NCBI RefSeq assembly: GCF_032102965.1
Contig: NZ_CP134880.1
Coordinates: 1,116,001 to 1,180,000 of the forward strand
Length of the DNA: 64,000 nt
Reading direction: 5' to 3'
Source: Demequina capsici
GTDB taxonomy: Bacteria; Actinomycetota; Actinomycetes; Actinomycetales; Demequinaceae
Position 1 is the first letter of the stretch, and every line of letters begins with the position of its first letter. Both the position numbers and the translations under genes were made by a program. Below are positions 52,074-61,674 of the stretch, piece after piece. The notes beneath the pieces were generated by a model. It did not search any database. It was not told the DNA's origin and saw only the letters and a program-made list of their open reading frames with translations.

Positions 52074-52397
52074 ATGACCGATTCAGACACGGCCCCCATG
52101 CAGCGCATGATGGGCGACTTCGCTCCGACGTTCGTGGAGCTCACCGACGAGGTGCTGTTCGGGAAGGTGTGGTCGCGCACCGACGCCCTGTCGGCACGCG
52201 ACCGCAGCCTCGTGACGATCACCTCGCTCGTGGCCAATGGCAACATCGAGCAGCTGCACGCCCACATCCCGTTGGGCCTGGCGAACGGACTCGCCGAGGA
52301 CGAGATCAAGGAGGCGATCACCCACGTCGCCTTCTACGCCGGGTGGCCGCGCGCAGTGTCCGCCCTGACGCTCGCCAAGCAGCTGTTCGCCCGGTAG
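52074..52397 (+). CDS. Carboxymuconolactone decarboxylase family protein (short)
   Basis: 107 residues: RDRSLVTITSLVANGNIEQL near 43 and LPHAHIPLGLANGLAEDEIK-type segment near 62 with AITHVAFYAGWPRAVSAL. No CxxC. First gene of a CMD-cupin-alcohol dehydrogenase set, a combination frequent beside MmyB-type regulators. It is unlike the CMD protein at 43832. Confidence 0.87.
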   Translation: MTDSDTAPMQRMMGDFAPTFVELTDEVLFGKVWSRTDALSARDRSLVTITSLVANGNIEQLHAHIPLGLANGLAEDEIKEAITHVAFYAGWPRAVSALTLAKQLFAR

Positions 52398-52408
52398 AGG
52401 AGCACGCC

Positions 52409-52828
52409 ATGAAGATCCTTCCCGCCGTCCCCACCATCAAGAACCCGCCGGAGCAGTTCGCCGGCGACGTCTGGCTCGATTTCATCTCGACGCCGCAGGG
52501 CGACGCGCAGCGCGCCACCGTCGCGAAGGTGCGTTTCGCGCCAGGCGCACGCACGGCGTGGCACGCGCACGCCCGTGGCCAGTTCCTGCACGTCACCTCG
52601 GGAACCGCCTACTTCGGTGACCGTGACGGCAACCTCATCGAGGTGCACGCGGGCCAGACGCTGTACACGGAGCCCGGCGAGGAGCACTTCCATGCCGCGG
52701 GCGGCAGCTTCATGGAGCACATCGCCGTGGTCGAGAGCGCCGACGAACCCGCCGAGTCGACCGTATGGAAGGAGCACGTCGCCGACTCGTTCCTCCCGGG
52801 CGGCGCATCCCCTCGCGACAGTCGCTGA
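52409..52828 (+). CDS. Cupin domain protein
   Basis: 139 residues. Cupin motif WHAHARGQFLHVTSGTAYFG near 51 and PGEEHFHAAGG near 90 give a metal site with three His and one Glu/Gln. It starts 11 bases after the CMD gene. Such CMD-cupin pairs are common; the reaction is unknown. Confidence 0.87.
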   Translation: MKILPAVPTIKNPPEQFAGDVWLDFISTPQGDAQRATVAKVRFAPGARTAWHAHARGQFLHVTSGTAYFGDRDGNLIEVHAGQTLYTEPGEEHFHAAGGSFMEHIAVVESADEPAESTVWKEHVADSFLPGGASPRDSR

Positions 52829-52881
52829 GCCTGCGCAGCCCGATCCCTCAACCCCCACCACCCCTAGGAGAACCACGCCTC

Positions 52882-53937
52882 ATGAAGGCCACCTACATGT
52901 TCGGCGCCGGCGACGTCCGCGTCATCGACGCGCCGATGCCCGTCATCCAGCAGCCCGCCGACGCGATCGTGCGCACCGTGCGCGCCTGCGTCTGCGGCTC
53001 CGACCTCCACCCGTACCACTCGCTGCCCACCACCGAGGAGGGCCTGTCGATGGGTCACGAGCTCATCGCGGTCGTCGAGGAGGTCGGCGCCGAGGTGAAG
53101 ACCCTCACGAAGGGCGACTTCGTCGTCGTCCCGTTCGCGTTCTCGGACAACACCTGCGTGTTCTGCCAGGAGGGGATGCACACCGCCTGCGTGCACGGCG
53201 GATGGTACGGCACTCCTCAGGCTGCGGGTCTCCAGGCCGAGTACGCGCGGATCCCGCAGGCGGACGGCTCGGCCGTCATCGTCCCCGGCGTGGACCCCGA
53301 GACGGCGTCCGACGACCTGCTCGCGTCGCTGCTCGCGCTTTCCGACGTCTATCTCACAGGCTTCCACGCCGCGTACATGGCCCAGATCAAGCCTGGCCAG
53401 ACCGTCGCGGTCGTGGGCGACGGTGCCGTCGGGCTGTCCGCCGTCCTGGCCGCCAAGCAGTTGGGTGCGGACACCGTGATCCTCATGGGTCGTCACGAGT
53501 CGCGCACCGATCTCGGACGAGAGTGGGGTGCGACGCACGTCGTCGCCGAGCGTGGCGCCGAAGGCATCGCGAAGGTCATGGAGATCACGAACGGCGAGGG
53601 CGCGCACGCGGTGCTCGAGGCAGTGGGCCACATGCCTGCGTACGAGCAGTCGTACGGCATCGTCCGCCCCGGCGGCGTCATCTCCCGTGTGGGCGTGCCC
53701 CAGTACGAGGAGGCTCCGATCGGCTTCGGCTCGCTGTTCGGGAAGAACGCCCGCCTCGCCGGCGGTCCGGCCCCGGTCCGTGCGTACCTGGAGGACGCCA
53801 TCCGGCAGGTTCTCGACGGCACCATCAACCCCGGCAAGGTCTTCGACCGCGTCGTGTCGATCGACGACGTCCCCGCAGCCTATGCAGCGATGGACTCGCG
53901 CGAGTCCCTCAAAGTGATGGTCGACCCGTCGCTGTGA
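52882..53937 (+). CDS. Zinc-dependent alcohol dehydrogenase, paralogue A
   Basis: 351 residues. Catalytic zinc ligands fit Cys in ACVCGSDLHPYHSL near 38 and GHELI near 61; the structural zinc loop is TCVFCQEGMHTAC near 96. NAD(P) motif VGDGAVGLSAVLAA near 178. Closely related throughout to the gene at 61675. Follows the cupin gene by 53 bases. Confidence 0.93.
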   Translation: MKATYMFGAGDVRVIDAPMPVIQQPADAIVRTVRACVCGSDLHPYHSLPTTEEGLSMGHELIAVVEEVGAEVKTLTKGDFVVVPFAFSDNTCVFCQEGMHTACVHGGWYGTPQAAGLQAEYARIPQADGSAVIVPGVDPETASDDLLASLLALSDVYLTGFHAAYMAQIKPGQTVAVVGDGAVGLSAVLAAKQLGADTVILMGRHESRTDLGREWGATHVVAERGAEGIAKVMEITNGEGAHAVLEAVGHMPAYEQSYGIVRPGGVISRVGVPQYEEAPIGFGSLFGKNARLAGGPAPVRAYLEDAIRQVLDGTINPGKVFDRVVSIDDVPAAYAAMDSRESLKVMVDPSL

Positions 53938-54020
53938 GCCGCACCCAGGGTCCGACGCGCCGCCGCGAGGTGCCGCGTGGGGCCCTGCCCCATCCTTGAA
54001 CGTGACGAAAGGAGCCCCGC

Positions 54021-54401
54021 ATGGGCGCATGGACCTCCCACGAGCTGGCGACGATCGCGCAGACCGACGAGCTGCGCATCGCGTCCCGACGGCCCGACGG
54101 GACCCTGCGTCCCTGGGTCACCATCTGGGTGGCGCGCGAAGGCGACGACATCTATGTGAGGTCGGCGCACGGCGTCGACAACCCGTGGTTCAGGCGCGCG
54201 AGCCGCTCCGGGCGGGGTCGCGTCAGCGCCGGAGGAGTCGAGCGGGACGTGGTGCTCGAGCTCGTGCCCGCGGACGCCGCGGAGCATCCGCGCATCGACG
54301 CGGAGCTCCACGCCAAGTACGACCGGTACGGTCCCGCGTACGTGGGCGCGATCACCGGTGCGTCCACCTACGAGGGGACGTTCCAAGTCGTCCCTGAATA
54401 G
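54021..54401 (+). CDS. DUF2255 family protein
   Basis: 126 residues matching DUF2255, a small split-barrel-like fold: LRIASRRPDGTLRPWVTIWV near 19 and IYVRSAHGVDNPWFRRA near 44. Function unknown; possibly flavin or deazaflavin binding like related PPOX proteins. GAAAGGAG precedes ATG 54021. It is 83 bases after the alcohol dehydrogenase gene and may be cotranscribed. Confidence 0.85.
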   Translation: MGAWTSHELATIAQTDELRIASRRPDGTLRPWVTIWVAREGDDIYVRSAHGVDNPWFRRASRSGRGRVSAGGVERDVVLELVPADAAEHPRIDAELHAKYDRYGPAYVGAITGASTYEGTFQVVPE

Positions 54402-54475
54402 GGTCTACGTCTCTGTGCGGTCTGCGCACGCGAGGCGCGATGCGAGTCCCTCCGCGTCGCCCTGCGTGCCGCGGG

Positions 54476-55426
54476 TCAGACGTACGGCTGCTCGCCCAGG
54501 TACTTCAGGCCCGTGTCGCACGCGATCGTGACGACGCGGTGGCCGCTGCCGAGCTGCTCCGCGAGCTCGATCGCCGCGGCCACGTTGAGTCCTGTCGACG
54601 CACCGGCGAACACGCCTTCACTGCATGCCAGACGACGGCACGTGTCGAACGCCCGGTTCTGATCGATGACGCGAACGTCGTCCAGCCGCGACCGGTCCAG
54701 GAACGCGGGATCGGTGAACACCGCGATGCCCTCGACCGAGTGGGCTCCGCTGCGACCCTCGGAGAGCAGCGGAGCCTGGGTCGGCTCGAGCGCCACCACC
54801 TGCGGCGAGGCCCCCGCCGCGCGCATGCCGTCGAGCGCCCCCATGAGCGCACCGCCGGTCCCGACGCCGTGGCAGAAGACGTCGAACTCGCCACCGAGCG
54901 ACGTGGCGATCTCCGTGCCCATCGGGACGTAGCCGGGAGGGACGTCTGGCGACCCGAACTGGTCGACGTAGTGGTGGCCCGGCTGCGCCGCGAGGTCGTG
55001 CGCACGTTCCCTCATGCGTTCCGCGAGCGCCGTGGTGATCAGGCCGTCGTCGCTGTGCTCGACGACCACCGTCGCGCCGAACGCCTCCATCGCCTGCTGC
55101 TTGCTGTGCGAGAACGCGTCCGAGAACACGGCGGTGAACTTGAGCCCGAGGACGCCGGCGACGAGGGCCAGCGACATGCCCGTGCTGCCGCCGGTGAACT
55201 CGACGAGCGTGTCACCTTGGCGGACGTCGCCCCGCTCGAGCGCCGCACGGATCACGGACAGCGCCATCCGATCCTTGTAGGAGCCCGTGGGATTGCCGCC
55301 CTCCAGCTTCACCCACACCTCGGCGGCGCCGTCGGGCACGATCCCGCCCAGCCTGATCAGCGGAGTGCCGCCGATGGCCGTGAGGATGCTGTGGTCGCCC
55401 GTCCGGGGCATCGACGACCCTGCCAC
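54476..55426 (-). CDS. Cysteine synthase-like PLP enzyme
   Basis: 316 residues of fold type II. PLP lysine in NPTGSYKDRMALS near 49, substrate loop FTGGSTGMSLAL near 82, phosphate loop GVGTGGALMGAL near 180. It resembles CysK/CysM relatives, but the exact reaction (cysteine, cystathionine or another beta-replacement) is unclear. GTG 55426 was chosen; ATG 55411 is also possible and neither has a strong ribosome site. Confidence 0.87.
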   Translation of the reverse strand: MAGSSMPRTGDHSILTAIGGTPLIRLGGIVPDGAAEVWVKLEGGNPTGSYKDRMALSVIRAALERGDVRQGDTLVEFTGGSTGMSLALVAGVLGLKFTAVFSDAFSHSKQQAMEAFGATVVVEHSDDGLITTALAERMRERAHDLAAQPGHHYVDQFGSPDVPPGYVPMGTEIATSLGGEFDVFCHGVGTGGALMGALDGMRAAGASPQVVALEPTQAPLLSEGRSGAHSVEGIAVFTDPAFLDRSRLDDVRVIDQNRAFDTCRRLACSEGVFAGASTGLNVAAAIELAEQLGSGHRVVTIACDTGLKYLGEQPYV

Positions 55427-55510
55427 CCCGCCAGGCTACGTTCCGCTCTGTTGGACTGGCAACCGGCAGCGTTGCCCGTCCTGCACGCCCGCTCCGCGCT
55501 CCCGCGGCAC

Positions 55511-55655
55511 TCGCGTACCCGCAGGATGCGGCGGTGCCTCAGACGCGACACTCGCGTACCCGCAGGATGCGGCGGTGCCTCAGACGCGACACTCGCGTAC
55601 CCGCAGGATGCGGCGGCGCCTCAGATCCGACACTCACGCACCCCGAACGCGGCCG
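55511..55655. repeat. 41-bp tandem repeat, 3.5 copies
   Basis: Units begin at 55511, 55552 and 55593 with TCGCGTACCCGCAGGATGCG and a fourth, degraded half-unit begins at 55634. The first two are almost identical; the third differs at a few bases in its second half. Located between two minus-strand genes, upstream of the cysteine synthase-like gene and right at the end of the formate/nitrite channel gene. Confidence 0.9.
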
Positions 55656-56546
55656 TCACGACTCCGGTTGCTCAGGGTCGCCGGGCGACGTCAGCTGCGG
55701 GCCGCGCAGACTCTGGCGACGCAGATACTTGCGGTCGTCGTTCGCGTACGCGTAGTAGTAGCCGATCAGCAGGCCGCCCCCGACGAAGTTGCCGAGCAGC
55801 ACGATGCCGACATTCCCCAGCGCGAGCCCCACATCGATGCCGTCCTTCAGCCCCACGATCGTGAACAGCACCGTGTTCGCCACCGAGTGCTCGAAGCCGA
55901 CGAAGGCGAAGATGAACACGCTCATGATCATCACCAGCGACTTCGTGAAGTCGTCCTTGATGAGGCCGTTGTACACGAGCAGCATCGCCAGGTTGATCAT
56001 GAAGTTGCACAGCACCGCGCGGAGGAACAGGTCCGACCAGCCTGACGCGCCACCGGCGACGTAGGAGAGCTTCACGTCCACGCTGTGCTGCATCTGCTCG
56101 CCGACCGCGCCGCCGCCCAGGCTCGAGCCCAGCACGATGAGTGCCACCACCAGTCCGCCGAGGATGTTGCCGCCGTAGCACAGCAGCAGGATCCGGGCCG
56201 AGCGCCAGATGGTCGTGCGGCGGTAGTACGCGCCGATCGCCACGATCATCATGTTCGACGTCAGCAGCTCGGACTTGGAGTAGTAGATGAACACCAGGGC
56301 GAACCCGAAGATGAGCGCGCCCACGATCTTCCCGACGTCCACGAGCGATCCATCGCCCACGCCTGCGAACGCCGCGAGCACCGTGTAGTTCGTGACATAC
56401 ATGATGCCGATCAGCACGCCCGCCATCGCGGCGCGCATCAGGTACACGCGCGCAAGCCCGCCGCTCATGCGTGTCTTGGTCTCCAGCGCATCGAGCACCG
56501 TCGAGATGAAGTGCTTGCCGGGGAACAGCTGGTCCTGATCCGTCAT
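55656..56546 (-). CDS. Formate/nitrite channel family protein (FNT)
   Basis: 296 residues with six to seven membrane helices. The FNT pattern is seen in KSELLTSNMMIVAIGAYYRR near 90 and GFEHSVANTVLF near 217 (the central-pore His and the slit motif). Moves formate, nitrite or hydrosulfide across the membrane. Next to it lies a cysteine synthase-like gene, which would fit hydrosulfide, but this is only context. Confidence 0.9.
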   Translation of the reverse strand: MTDQDQLFPGKHFISTVLDALETKTRMSGGLARVYLMRAAMAGVLIGIMYVTNYTVLAAFAGVGDGSLVDVGKIVGALIFGFALVFIYYSKSELLTSNMMIVAIGAYYRRTTIWRSARILLLCYGGNILGGLVVALIVLGSSLGGGAVGEQMQHSVDVKLSYVAGGASGWSDLFLRAVLCNFMINLAMLLVYNGLIKDDFTKSLVMIMSVFIFAFVGFEHSVANTVLFTIVGLKDGIDVGLALGNVGIVLLGNFVGGGLLIGYYYAYANDDRKYLRRQSLRGPQLTSPGDPEQPES

Positions 56547-56740
56547 GGCACCACGCTACCCACCGCGGCGTCGGGATGCCCTGGTAGGTGGTCGGAAATG
56601 CGAGGCGTGAGACGCCTGGACAAGCGGGAGCAGCTCGCCGACCTGCAGGTTCTCGCCGAGGGCAGGTCCTCTGCGATGCAGCCGAGGGCCCTCGCGCGGC
56701 TCCGCTGGCAGGCCGACCCCGGCGCAGGTCACGGCGGAGG

Positions 56741-57799
56741 TCATCCCGAGGCGCCGTCGGCGAGGATCTCGCGCACCCTGGGGATCACCCGGGTGCCGAA
56801 CAGCTCGACGGCGCGCAGCCGGGACGACGCAGGCATCGCGCCGCCGCCGGTGTAGACGAAGTCGAACCGGCCCACCCCGAGCGCGTCGATCGCCGCCGCC
56901 ATCTTGGCGGCCACCGTCTCAGGGGAGCCGACGTAGAGCGAACCGTACGCGACCTCGTCGTCGAACTGCGCACGGGTCATCGCGGGCCAGCCTCGTTCGC
57001 TGCCGATGCGGTCCCGCATCGCCTTGTAGCCCGGGAAGTACGACTCGTTGGCCTCCTCGTCGGTGGGTGCGATGAAGCCGTGGCTGTGCATGCCGACGGG
57101 GTGTGCGATCGTGCCGAACTGCTCGGCGGCCCGCCGGTAGAGATCGATGTAGGGAGCGAACCGTCCCGGATCGCCGCCGATGATCGCCAGCATCAGTCGC
57201 AGACCGTGTCGCGCGGTGCGCACCACGGACTCCGGTGAACCGCCTACGCCGACCCAGGTCGTGAGGGCGCCCGAGTCCGTCTTCGGGTACACGTCCGCAT
57301 CCTTCAGTGCGGCGCGAGTCGTGCCGGACCAGGTCACCGGCTGCTCGGTGAGCAGGCGCGCGAAGAGCTCGAGCTTCTCCTCGAAGAGCACCTCGTAGTC
57401 GGCCAGGTCGTAGCCGAAGAGGGGGAAGGACTCGGTGAACGAGCCGCGGCCCAGGATCACCTCAGCGCGTCCGTTCGACACAGCGTCGAGCGTGGCGAAG
57501 CGCTCGAAGACGCGGACGGGGTCGTCCGAGGACAGCACCGTGACCGCAGAGCCGAGCTGGACCCGCTCGGTGCGCGCCGCGATGGCGGACAGGACCATCT
57601 CGGGGGAAGAGATCGCGAAGTCCGACCGGTGGTGCTCTCCCAGCGCGACGGCATCGATCCCGACCGTGTCTGCCAGCGCGGCCTCCTCGACCACCTGCCT
57701 GAGCGCAGCGGCGTGCGACATCGGCTCTCCATCGTCGTGCAGCGGCAGGTCTCCGAACGTCTCGATGCCGAAGGAGACGGGGAGGGCGGGGGTGCTCAT
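56741..57799 (-). CDS. LLM-class flavin-dependent oxidoreductase
   Basis: 352 residues, luciferase-like TIM barrel: FGIETFGDLPLHDDGEPMSH near 9, RVQLGSAVTVLSSDDPVRVFE near 93, AEVILGRGSFTESFPLFGYD near 118. The GRGS motif is frequent in this group. Uses FMN or F420; the substrate is unknown. The 190 bases downstream (56547-56740) hold nothing that I recognise. Confidence 0.9.
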   Translation of the reverse strand: MSTPALPVSFGIETFGDLPLHDDGEPMSHAAALRQVVEEAALADTVGIDAVALGEHHRSDFAISSPEMVLSAIAARTERVQLGSAVTVLSSDDPVRVFERFATLDAVSNGRAEVILGRGSFTESFPLFGYDLADYEVLFEEKLELFARLLTEQPVTWSGTTRAALKDADVYPKTDSGALTTWVGVGGSPESVVRTARHGLRLMLAIIGGDPGRFAPYIDLYRRAAEQFGTIAHPVGMHSHGFIAPTDEEANESYFPGYKAMRDRIGSERGWPAMTRAQFDDEVAYGSLYVGSPETVAAKMAAAIDALGVGRFDFVYTGGGAMPASSRLRAVELFGTRVIPRVREILADGASG

Positions 57800-57949
57800 C
57801 GGGGAGTGCTCCTTGGTCGCGGCTCAGGTGCTTGAATCGTCAACTAAGAAGCGTAGTCCGCCGGATGGTTATTCCCCGTGCGCGCTCCCGACGGGAGCAC
57901 CCCTCGGTGCGCCTCGTGCGCGAACAGGGCGATGGATCGGCGCGTGGAA

Positions 57950-57995
57950 GGTCAGAGGGTGCCCGACACCGGTCGGTGTCCAGCACCCTCTGACC
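57950..57995 (-). terminator. Terminator of aldo/keto reductase gene
   Basis: GGTCAGAGGGTGC (57950-57962) pairs perfectly with GCACCCTCTGACC (57983-57995), enclosing GACACCGGTCGGTGTC, which adds a second stem. It lies six bases after the aldo/keto reductase stop on the minus strand. Confidence 0.75.
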
Positions 57996-58001
57996 CCAGG
58001 C

Positions 58002-58970
58002 CTAGAACCCGGCCGGGTTGCGGGGCCGGTAGTGCTCCTCGAGGGCGGTCACCTCGTCGTCGGTGAGGTCGATGTCGAGCGCGGCGACCGCGTCGTCCAG
58101 GTGCGTGACCTTGGTGGCGCCGACGATGGGTGCGGAGACGATCGGGTTGCGCAGCACCCAGGCGAGAGCGACCCGTGCCATCGGAACGCCGCGGGTCTCC
58201 GCGATCTTCTGGACGGCGTCGACGATGGGCTTGTCTGTGTCGAGGAAGGTCGCGTCGGCGACGGGGTCGTTGCTGTTGCGGGCAGTGGTGGTGCCCCACG
58301 GGTGGGTGACGCGGCCCTTCGCCAGCGGCGAGTAGGGGATGGAGCCGACGCCCTGGTGGGCGAGCAGGCCGAACATCTCGCGCTCCTCCTCGCGGTACAG
58401 CAGCGAGTACTGGTCCTGCATGGACACGAAGCGCGTCCAGCCGTTGAGGTCCGCGGTGTGCTGCAGCTCGGCGAACTGCCACACCCACATGGCCGAGGCG
58501 CCGAGGTAGCGGGCCTTGCCCGCCTTGACCACGTCGTGAAGCGCCTCCATGGTCTCCTCCATGGGGGTCGTGGGGTCGAAGCGGTGGATCTGGTATAGGT
58601 CCACGTAGTCGGTGCCCAGGCGCTTGAGGGACGCGTCGATGTTCTCCATGATCGCCTTGCGGGACTGGCCCTGACCTCCGGGTCCGTCGTGCATGCGGAA
58701 GTGGACCTTGGTGGCCAGGACGATGTCCTCGCGGCGGCTGTACTCGCGGATCGCGCGGCCCACGATCTCCTCTGACGACCCTGCCGAGTACACGTTCGCG
58801 GTGTCCCAGAAGTTGATGCCGAGTTCGACGGCCTGCTTGAAGAACGGCTGGGCGTCCTCCTCAGGCATCGCCCAGGCGGGGAACGCCTTGGACGGATCGC
58901 CGTAGCTCATCGTGCCCAGCGCGAGCCTGCTGATGCGCAGGCCCGAACGGCCCAACTGTGTGTACTTCAT
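58002..58970 (-). CDS. Aldo/keto reductase
   Basis: 322 residues. Catalytic tetrad visible: Asp and Tyr in FWDTANVYSAGSSEE near 55, Lys in ATKVHF near 87, His in YQIHRFD near 128. Belongs to the YajO/Kvbeta-like group with a long insertion. AAGGAG precedes ATG 58970. NADPH-dependent reduction of aldehydes is likely. Confidence 0.93.
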   Translation of the reverse strand: MKYTQLGRSGLRISRLALGTMSYGDPSKAFPAWAMPEEDAQPFFKQAVELGINFWDTANVYSAGSSEEIVGRAIREYSRREDIVLATKVHFRMHDGPGGQGQSRKAIMENIDASLKRLGTDYVDLYQIHRFDPTTPMEETMEALHDVVKAGKARYLGASAMWVWQFAELQHTADLNGWTRFVSMQDQYSLLYREEEREMFGLLAHQGVGSIPYSPLAKGRVTHPWGTTTARNSNDPVADATFLDTDKPIVDAVQKIAETRGVPMARVALAWVLRNPIVSAPIVGATKVTHLDDAVAALDIDLTDDEVTALEEHYRPRNPAGF

Positions 58971-59067
58971 GCGTGTGCTCCTTCTGACGCGATTGTCCGG
59001 GTGGTGCGGGGGTGTGGCGGATGAGCCTCTGCACGCGTGTCGGGGCCCGCGTGACGAGGCCCGGTGC

Positions 59068-59952
59068 TCAGGCCTCGGGGATGACTCGGTCGAACATGGA
59101 CTCGCGGGCCACGTCCGGGTCGGGACCGCTGCGCACGCCTGTGTCGAGCGCATCGATCGCTGCGACCTCGTCGGCGTCGAGCGAGAAGTCGAACACGTCG
59201 AAGTTCTCGGCGATGCGGGACGGCGTCACCGACTTGGGGATGGCCGAGCGGCCCTCCTGCAGGTGCCAGCGCAGCATCACCTGCGCAGGCGACCTGCCAT
59301 GCGACGCGGCGATCGCGGCGATGGTCGGGTCGTTGAGCGTCGACTGCTTCCCGTCAGTGAAACCCGGGTAGAACGTGATGCCGCCGATCGGTGACCACGC
59401 CTGGCTCAGGATTCCGTGCTCGGCATCCATTGCGAGCAGCTCCTTCTGCTGGAAGTACGGGTGCACCTCGATCTGGTTCACGGCGGGCACCACGTCGGTC
59501 GCGTCGAGCAGGCGGGTCAGGTGGTCGGGCATGAAGTTGCTCACGCCGATCGCCCGCACCTTGCCGTCGGCGTACAGGGTCTCGAGCGCCTTGTACGCCG
59601 CGACGGTGCGATCCCACCGTGACGGTGCTGGCTGATGCAGGATCAGCAAGTCGAGCTGCTCGACTCCCAGCTTCGCCGACGCCTTGTCGAACGCGTGGAG
59701 CGCCTGGTCGTAGCCGTAGTCGCTGACCCACACCTTGGTCTCGATGAAGACGTCCTCGCGCGGCACGTCCGAGGTGGCGAGCGCGGCGCCCACGCCCGCC
59801 TCGTTGAAGTAGGCGGCTGCGGTGTCGATATGCCGGTAGCCGACGCGAAGCGCCTCGGCCACCGCGGTGGCGGTCTCGTCGGCGGGGGTCTGGAAGACGC
59901 CGTAGCCCAGGGCGGGCATCACGACGCCGTTGTTCAGGGTGAGGGTGATCAT
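59068..59952 (-). CDS. Aldo/keto reductase (2,5-diketo-gluconate reductase-like)
   Basis: 294 residues. Asp and Tyr in HIDTAAAYFNEAGVG near 42, Lys in IETKVWV near 73, His in LLILHQPAPS near 106 and the NADPH segment SVTPSRIAENFDVFDF near 245. A second, unrelated-subfamily aldo/keto reductase upstream of the first on the same strand, 97 bases apart. Confidence 0.93.
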   Translation of the reverse strand: MITLTLNNGVVMPALGYGVFQTPADETATAVAEALRVGYRHIDTAAAYFNEAGVGAALATSDVPREDVFIETKVWVSDYGYDQALHAFDKASAKLGVEQLDLLILHQPAPSRWDRTVAAYKALETLYADGKVRAIGVSNFMPDHLTRLLDATDVVPAVNQIEVHPYFQQKELLAMDAEHGILSQAWSPIGGITFYPGFTDGKQSTLNDPTIAAIAASHGRSPAQVMLRWHLQEGRSAIPKSVTPSRIAENFDVFDFSLDADEVAAIDALDTGVRSGPDPDVARESMFDRVIPEA

Positions 59953-60125
59953 GACCTCACCGTAGGCACCTCGGCGCGATCCAGGGGAGGCACTGCCGAT
60001 ACCCCGAACGCCAGTTCCTGTGGCGCGCAGGCTGAACTGGGACCTTTTGGACGAACGTCCTAAACGGCTCGCCGTAACGTAGCCGGGTCCGTCCCCGCCG
60101 GGGACCTATCGAGAAGGAAACGACC

Positions 60126-60620
60126 ATGCGAACCACCACGACCGCGACCACCATTGCACTGATGGCATCTGCCAGCCTGATGCTCGCGGCCTGCAGCTCC
60201 GACACCACTGCCGGCGACGGCACCGGCGACTCTGCCAGCACCGCAGCGGATGCAGTGACCGGCGGCGCGGCGACCTCCGGCGCGGCGACCACGTCGAGCG
60301 CGGTCAACGTGTCGGAGCTGCTCGACAGCGTGCGTGTCGCATCCGGGTGCGACTCATGGATCGGCGGCAAGGTCGCGGGCGAAGGCATCGTGGCCGGCTG
60401 GGAGTACACGTGCGACGCCGACGACGACGGCGAATGGAACGACCTGCTGGCGATCTACTCCTCGAACGCGAATCGCGACATGGACGTCGCGAACTACGAG
60501 GCCGCCTACCCCGACGCTGCAGTGCTCACAGGCGACGGCTTCGTGTTCCTCACGACAGACCAGGCGCAGGTGGACGCCGTCGGCGCCCTGGGAGCGGTCG
60601 TGCGGGAGCTCGGCGCCTGA
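60126..60620 (+). CDS. Secreted lipoprotein of unknown function
   Basis: 164 residues. Signal peptide with lipobox LMLAAC near residue 23, a Ser/Thr/Gly/Ala-rich linker to ~65, then a small domain with two cysteines (VASGCDSWIGG and WEYTCDADDD) that may form a disulfide. AGAAGGAAA precedes ATG 60126. Not recognised. Confidence 0.85.
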   Translation: MRTTTTATTIALMASASLMLAACSSDTTAGDGTGDSASTAADAVTGGAATSGAATTSSAVNVSELLDSVRVASGCDSWIGGKVAGEGIVAGWEYTCDADDDGEWNDLLAIYSSNANRDMDVANYEAAYPDAAVLTGDGFVFLTTDQAQVDAVGALGAVVRELGA

Positions 60621-60627
60621 CCTGAGC

Positions 60628-60670
60628 AGGGCGGGCGGTCGGCCGGTGCCGGGAGGTACCGTCCCGCCCT
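60628..60670 (+). terminator. Weak hairpin after lipoprotein gene
   Basis: AGGGCGGG (60628-60635) can pair with CCCGCCCT (60663-60670); the long loop has further partial pairing (GGTACCG). It is a possible terminator. Confidence 0.35.
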
Positions 60671-60704
60671 CCCTGACGGTGGCGCTTCGCCCTACCGTGT
60701 GAGC

Positions 60705-61589
60705 ATGAACCGATCCGAGGTCACCGAGTTCCTTCGCACGCGCCGTGCGCGCATCAGCCCCCAGGACGCGGGGCTGCCTGCCTTCGGCGGCAACCGGCGG
60801 GTGCCCGGCCTGCGCCGCGAGGAGGTCGCGATGCTCGCTGGCGTCTCCGTGGACTACTACGTGCGGCTGGAACGCGGCAACCTCGCAGGCGCCTCCGACT
60901 CGGTGCTCGATGCGCTCGCGAACGCGTTGAGGCTCGATGATGCGGAACGTGCCCACCTGTTCGATCTCGCGCGCGCCGCCGGCCCCGGCTCGTCGCGAGC
61001 GTCGGCCCGTCCGCCTGCGGGGGTGGTGCGTCCGCAGATCCAGGCGATCCTCGACTCGATCTCGGCACCTGCGTGGGTGCGCAACGGTCGCCTGGACCAC
61101 CTGGCTCACAACCGTGCTTCACAAGCGTTGTACGCCCCGCTGCTCGACAGCCCCGAGCGCCCCACCAACACTGCGAGGTATGTCTTCCTCGACGAATCCT
61201 CGCGCGACTTCTTCGTCGACTGGCATCAGGCGGCAGCCGACGTGACGGCGCTGCTGAGGATGGAGGCCGGCAAGCGGCCCCGGGACAAGGCGCTGACGCA
61301 GCTCGTGGGCGAGCTGTCCACCCGGTCGGACGAGTTCCGTGCCCTGTGGGCCCGGCACGACGTGAAGTTCCATCGTTCCGGAGCGAAGCGGCTGCGGCAC
61401 CCCGCGGTGGGTGTGATGGAGCTCGAGTTCGAGGGGATGGAGCTGCCGTCCGACCCTGATCTCACGCTGCTCGTGTACGCGGTCACGGCGGGCACGCCGG
61501 TAGCGGACCAGCTGGAGCTGCTTCAGCATTGGGCCGATGAGCGGGAGGCCGCGGGCCTGCTGTCCGATGTGAGCGCGACGCGTCGCTGA
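60705..61589 (+). CDS. MmyB-type helix-turn-helix regulator, paralogue B
   Basis: 294 residues, same plan as the regulator at 51091: RVPGLRREEVAMLAGVSVDY near 34, LVGELSTRSDEFRALWARHD near 208, AKRLRHPAVGVMELEFEGM near 232. ATG 60705 lies only nine bases after CCTACCG and could be leaderless. Convergent with the paralogous alcohol dehydrogenase gene, 85 bases away. Confidence 0.9.
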   Translation: MNRSEVTEFLRTRRARISPQDAGLPAFGGNRRVPGLRREEVAMLAGVSVDYYVRLERGNLAGASDSVLDALANALRLDDAERAHLFDLARAAGPGSSRASARPPAGVVRPQIQAILDSISAPAWVRNGRLDHLAHNRASQALYAPLLDSPERPTNTARYVFLDESSRDFFVDWHQAAADVTALLRMEAGKRPRDKALTQLVGELSTRSDEFRALWARHDVKFHRSGAKRLRHPAVGVMELEFEGMELPSDPDLTLLVYAVTAGTPVADQLELLQHWADEREAAGLLSDVSATRR

Positions 61590-61674
61590 CGGTGCGATGC
61601 GTCGCTGGCGACGCGACGGGTCGCCTTGCGTGAGACCGGTTGCGTCGAGCAGTGGCACCGCGCGCGGGCGGACG

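Noticed and set aside
55511..55655. The 41-bp repeats as a CRISPR array
   Set aside because: The units are contiguous with no variable spacers and no cas genes are near.
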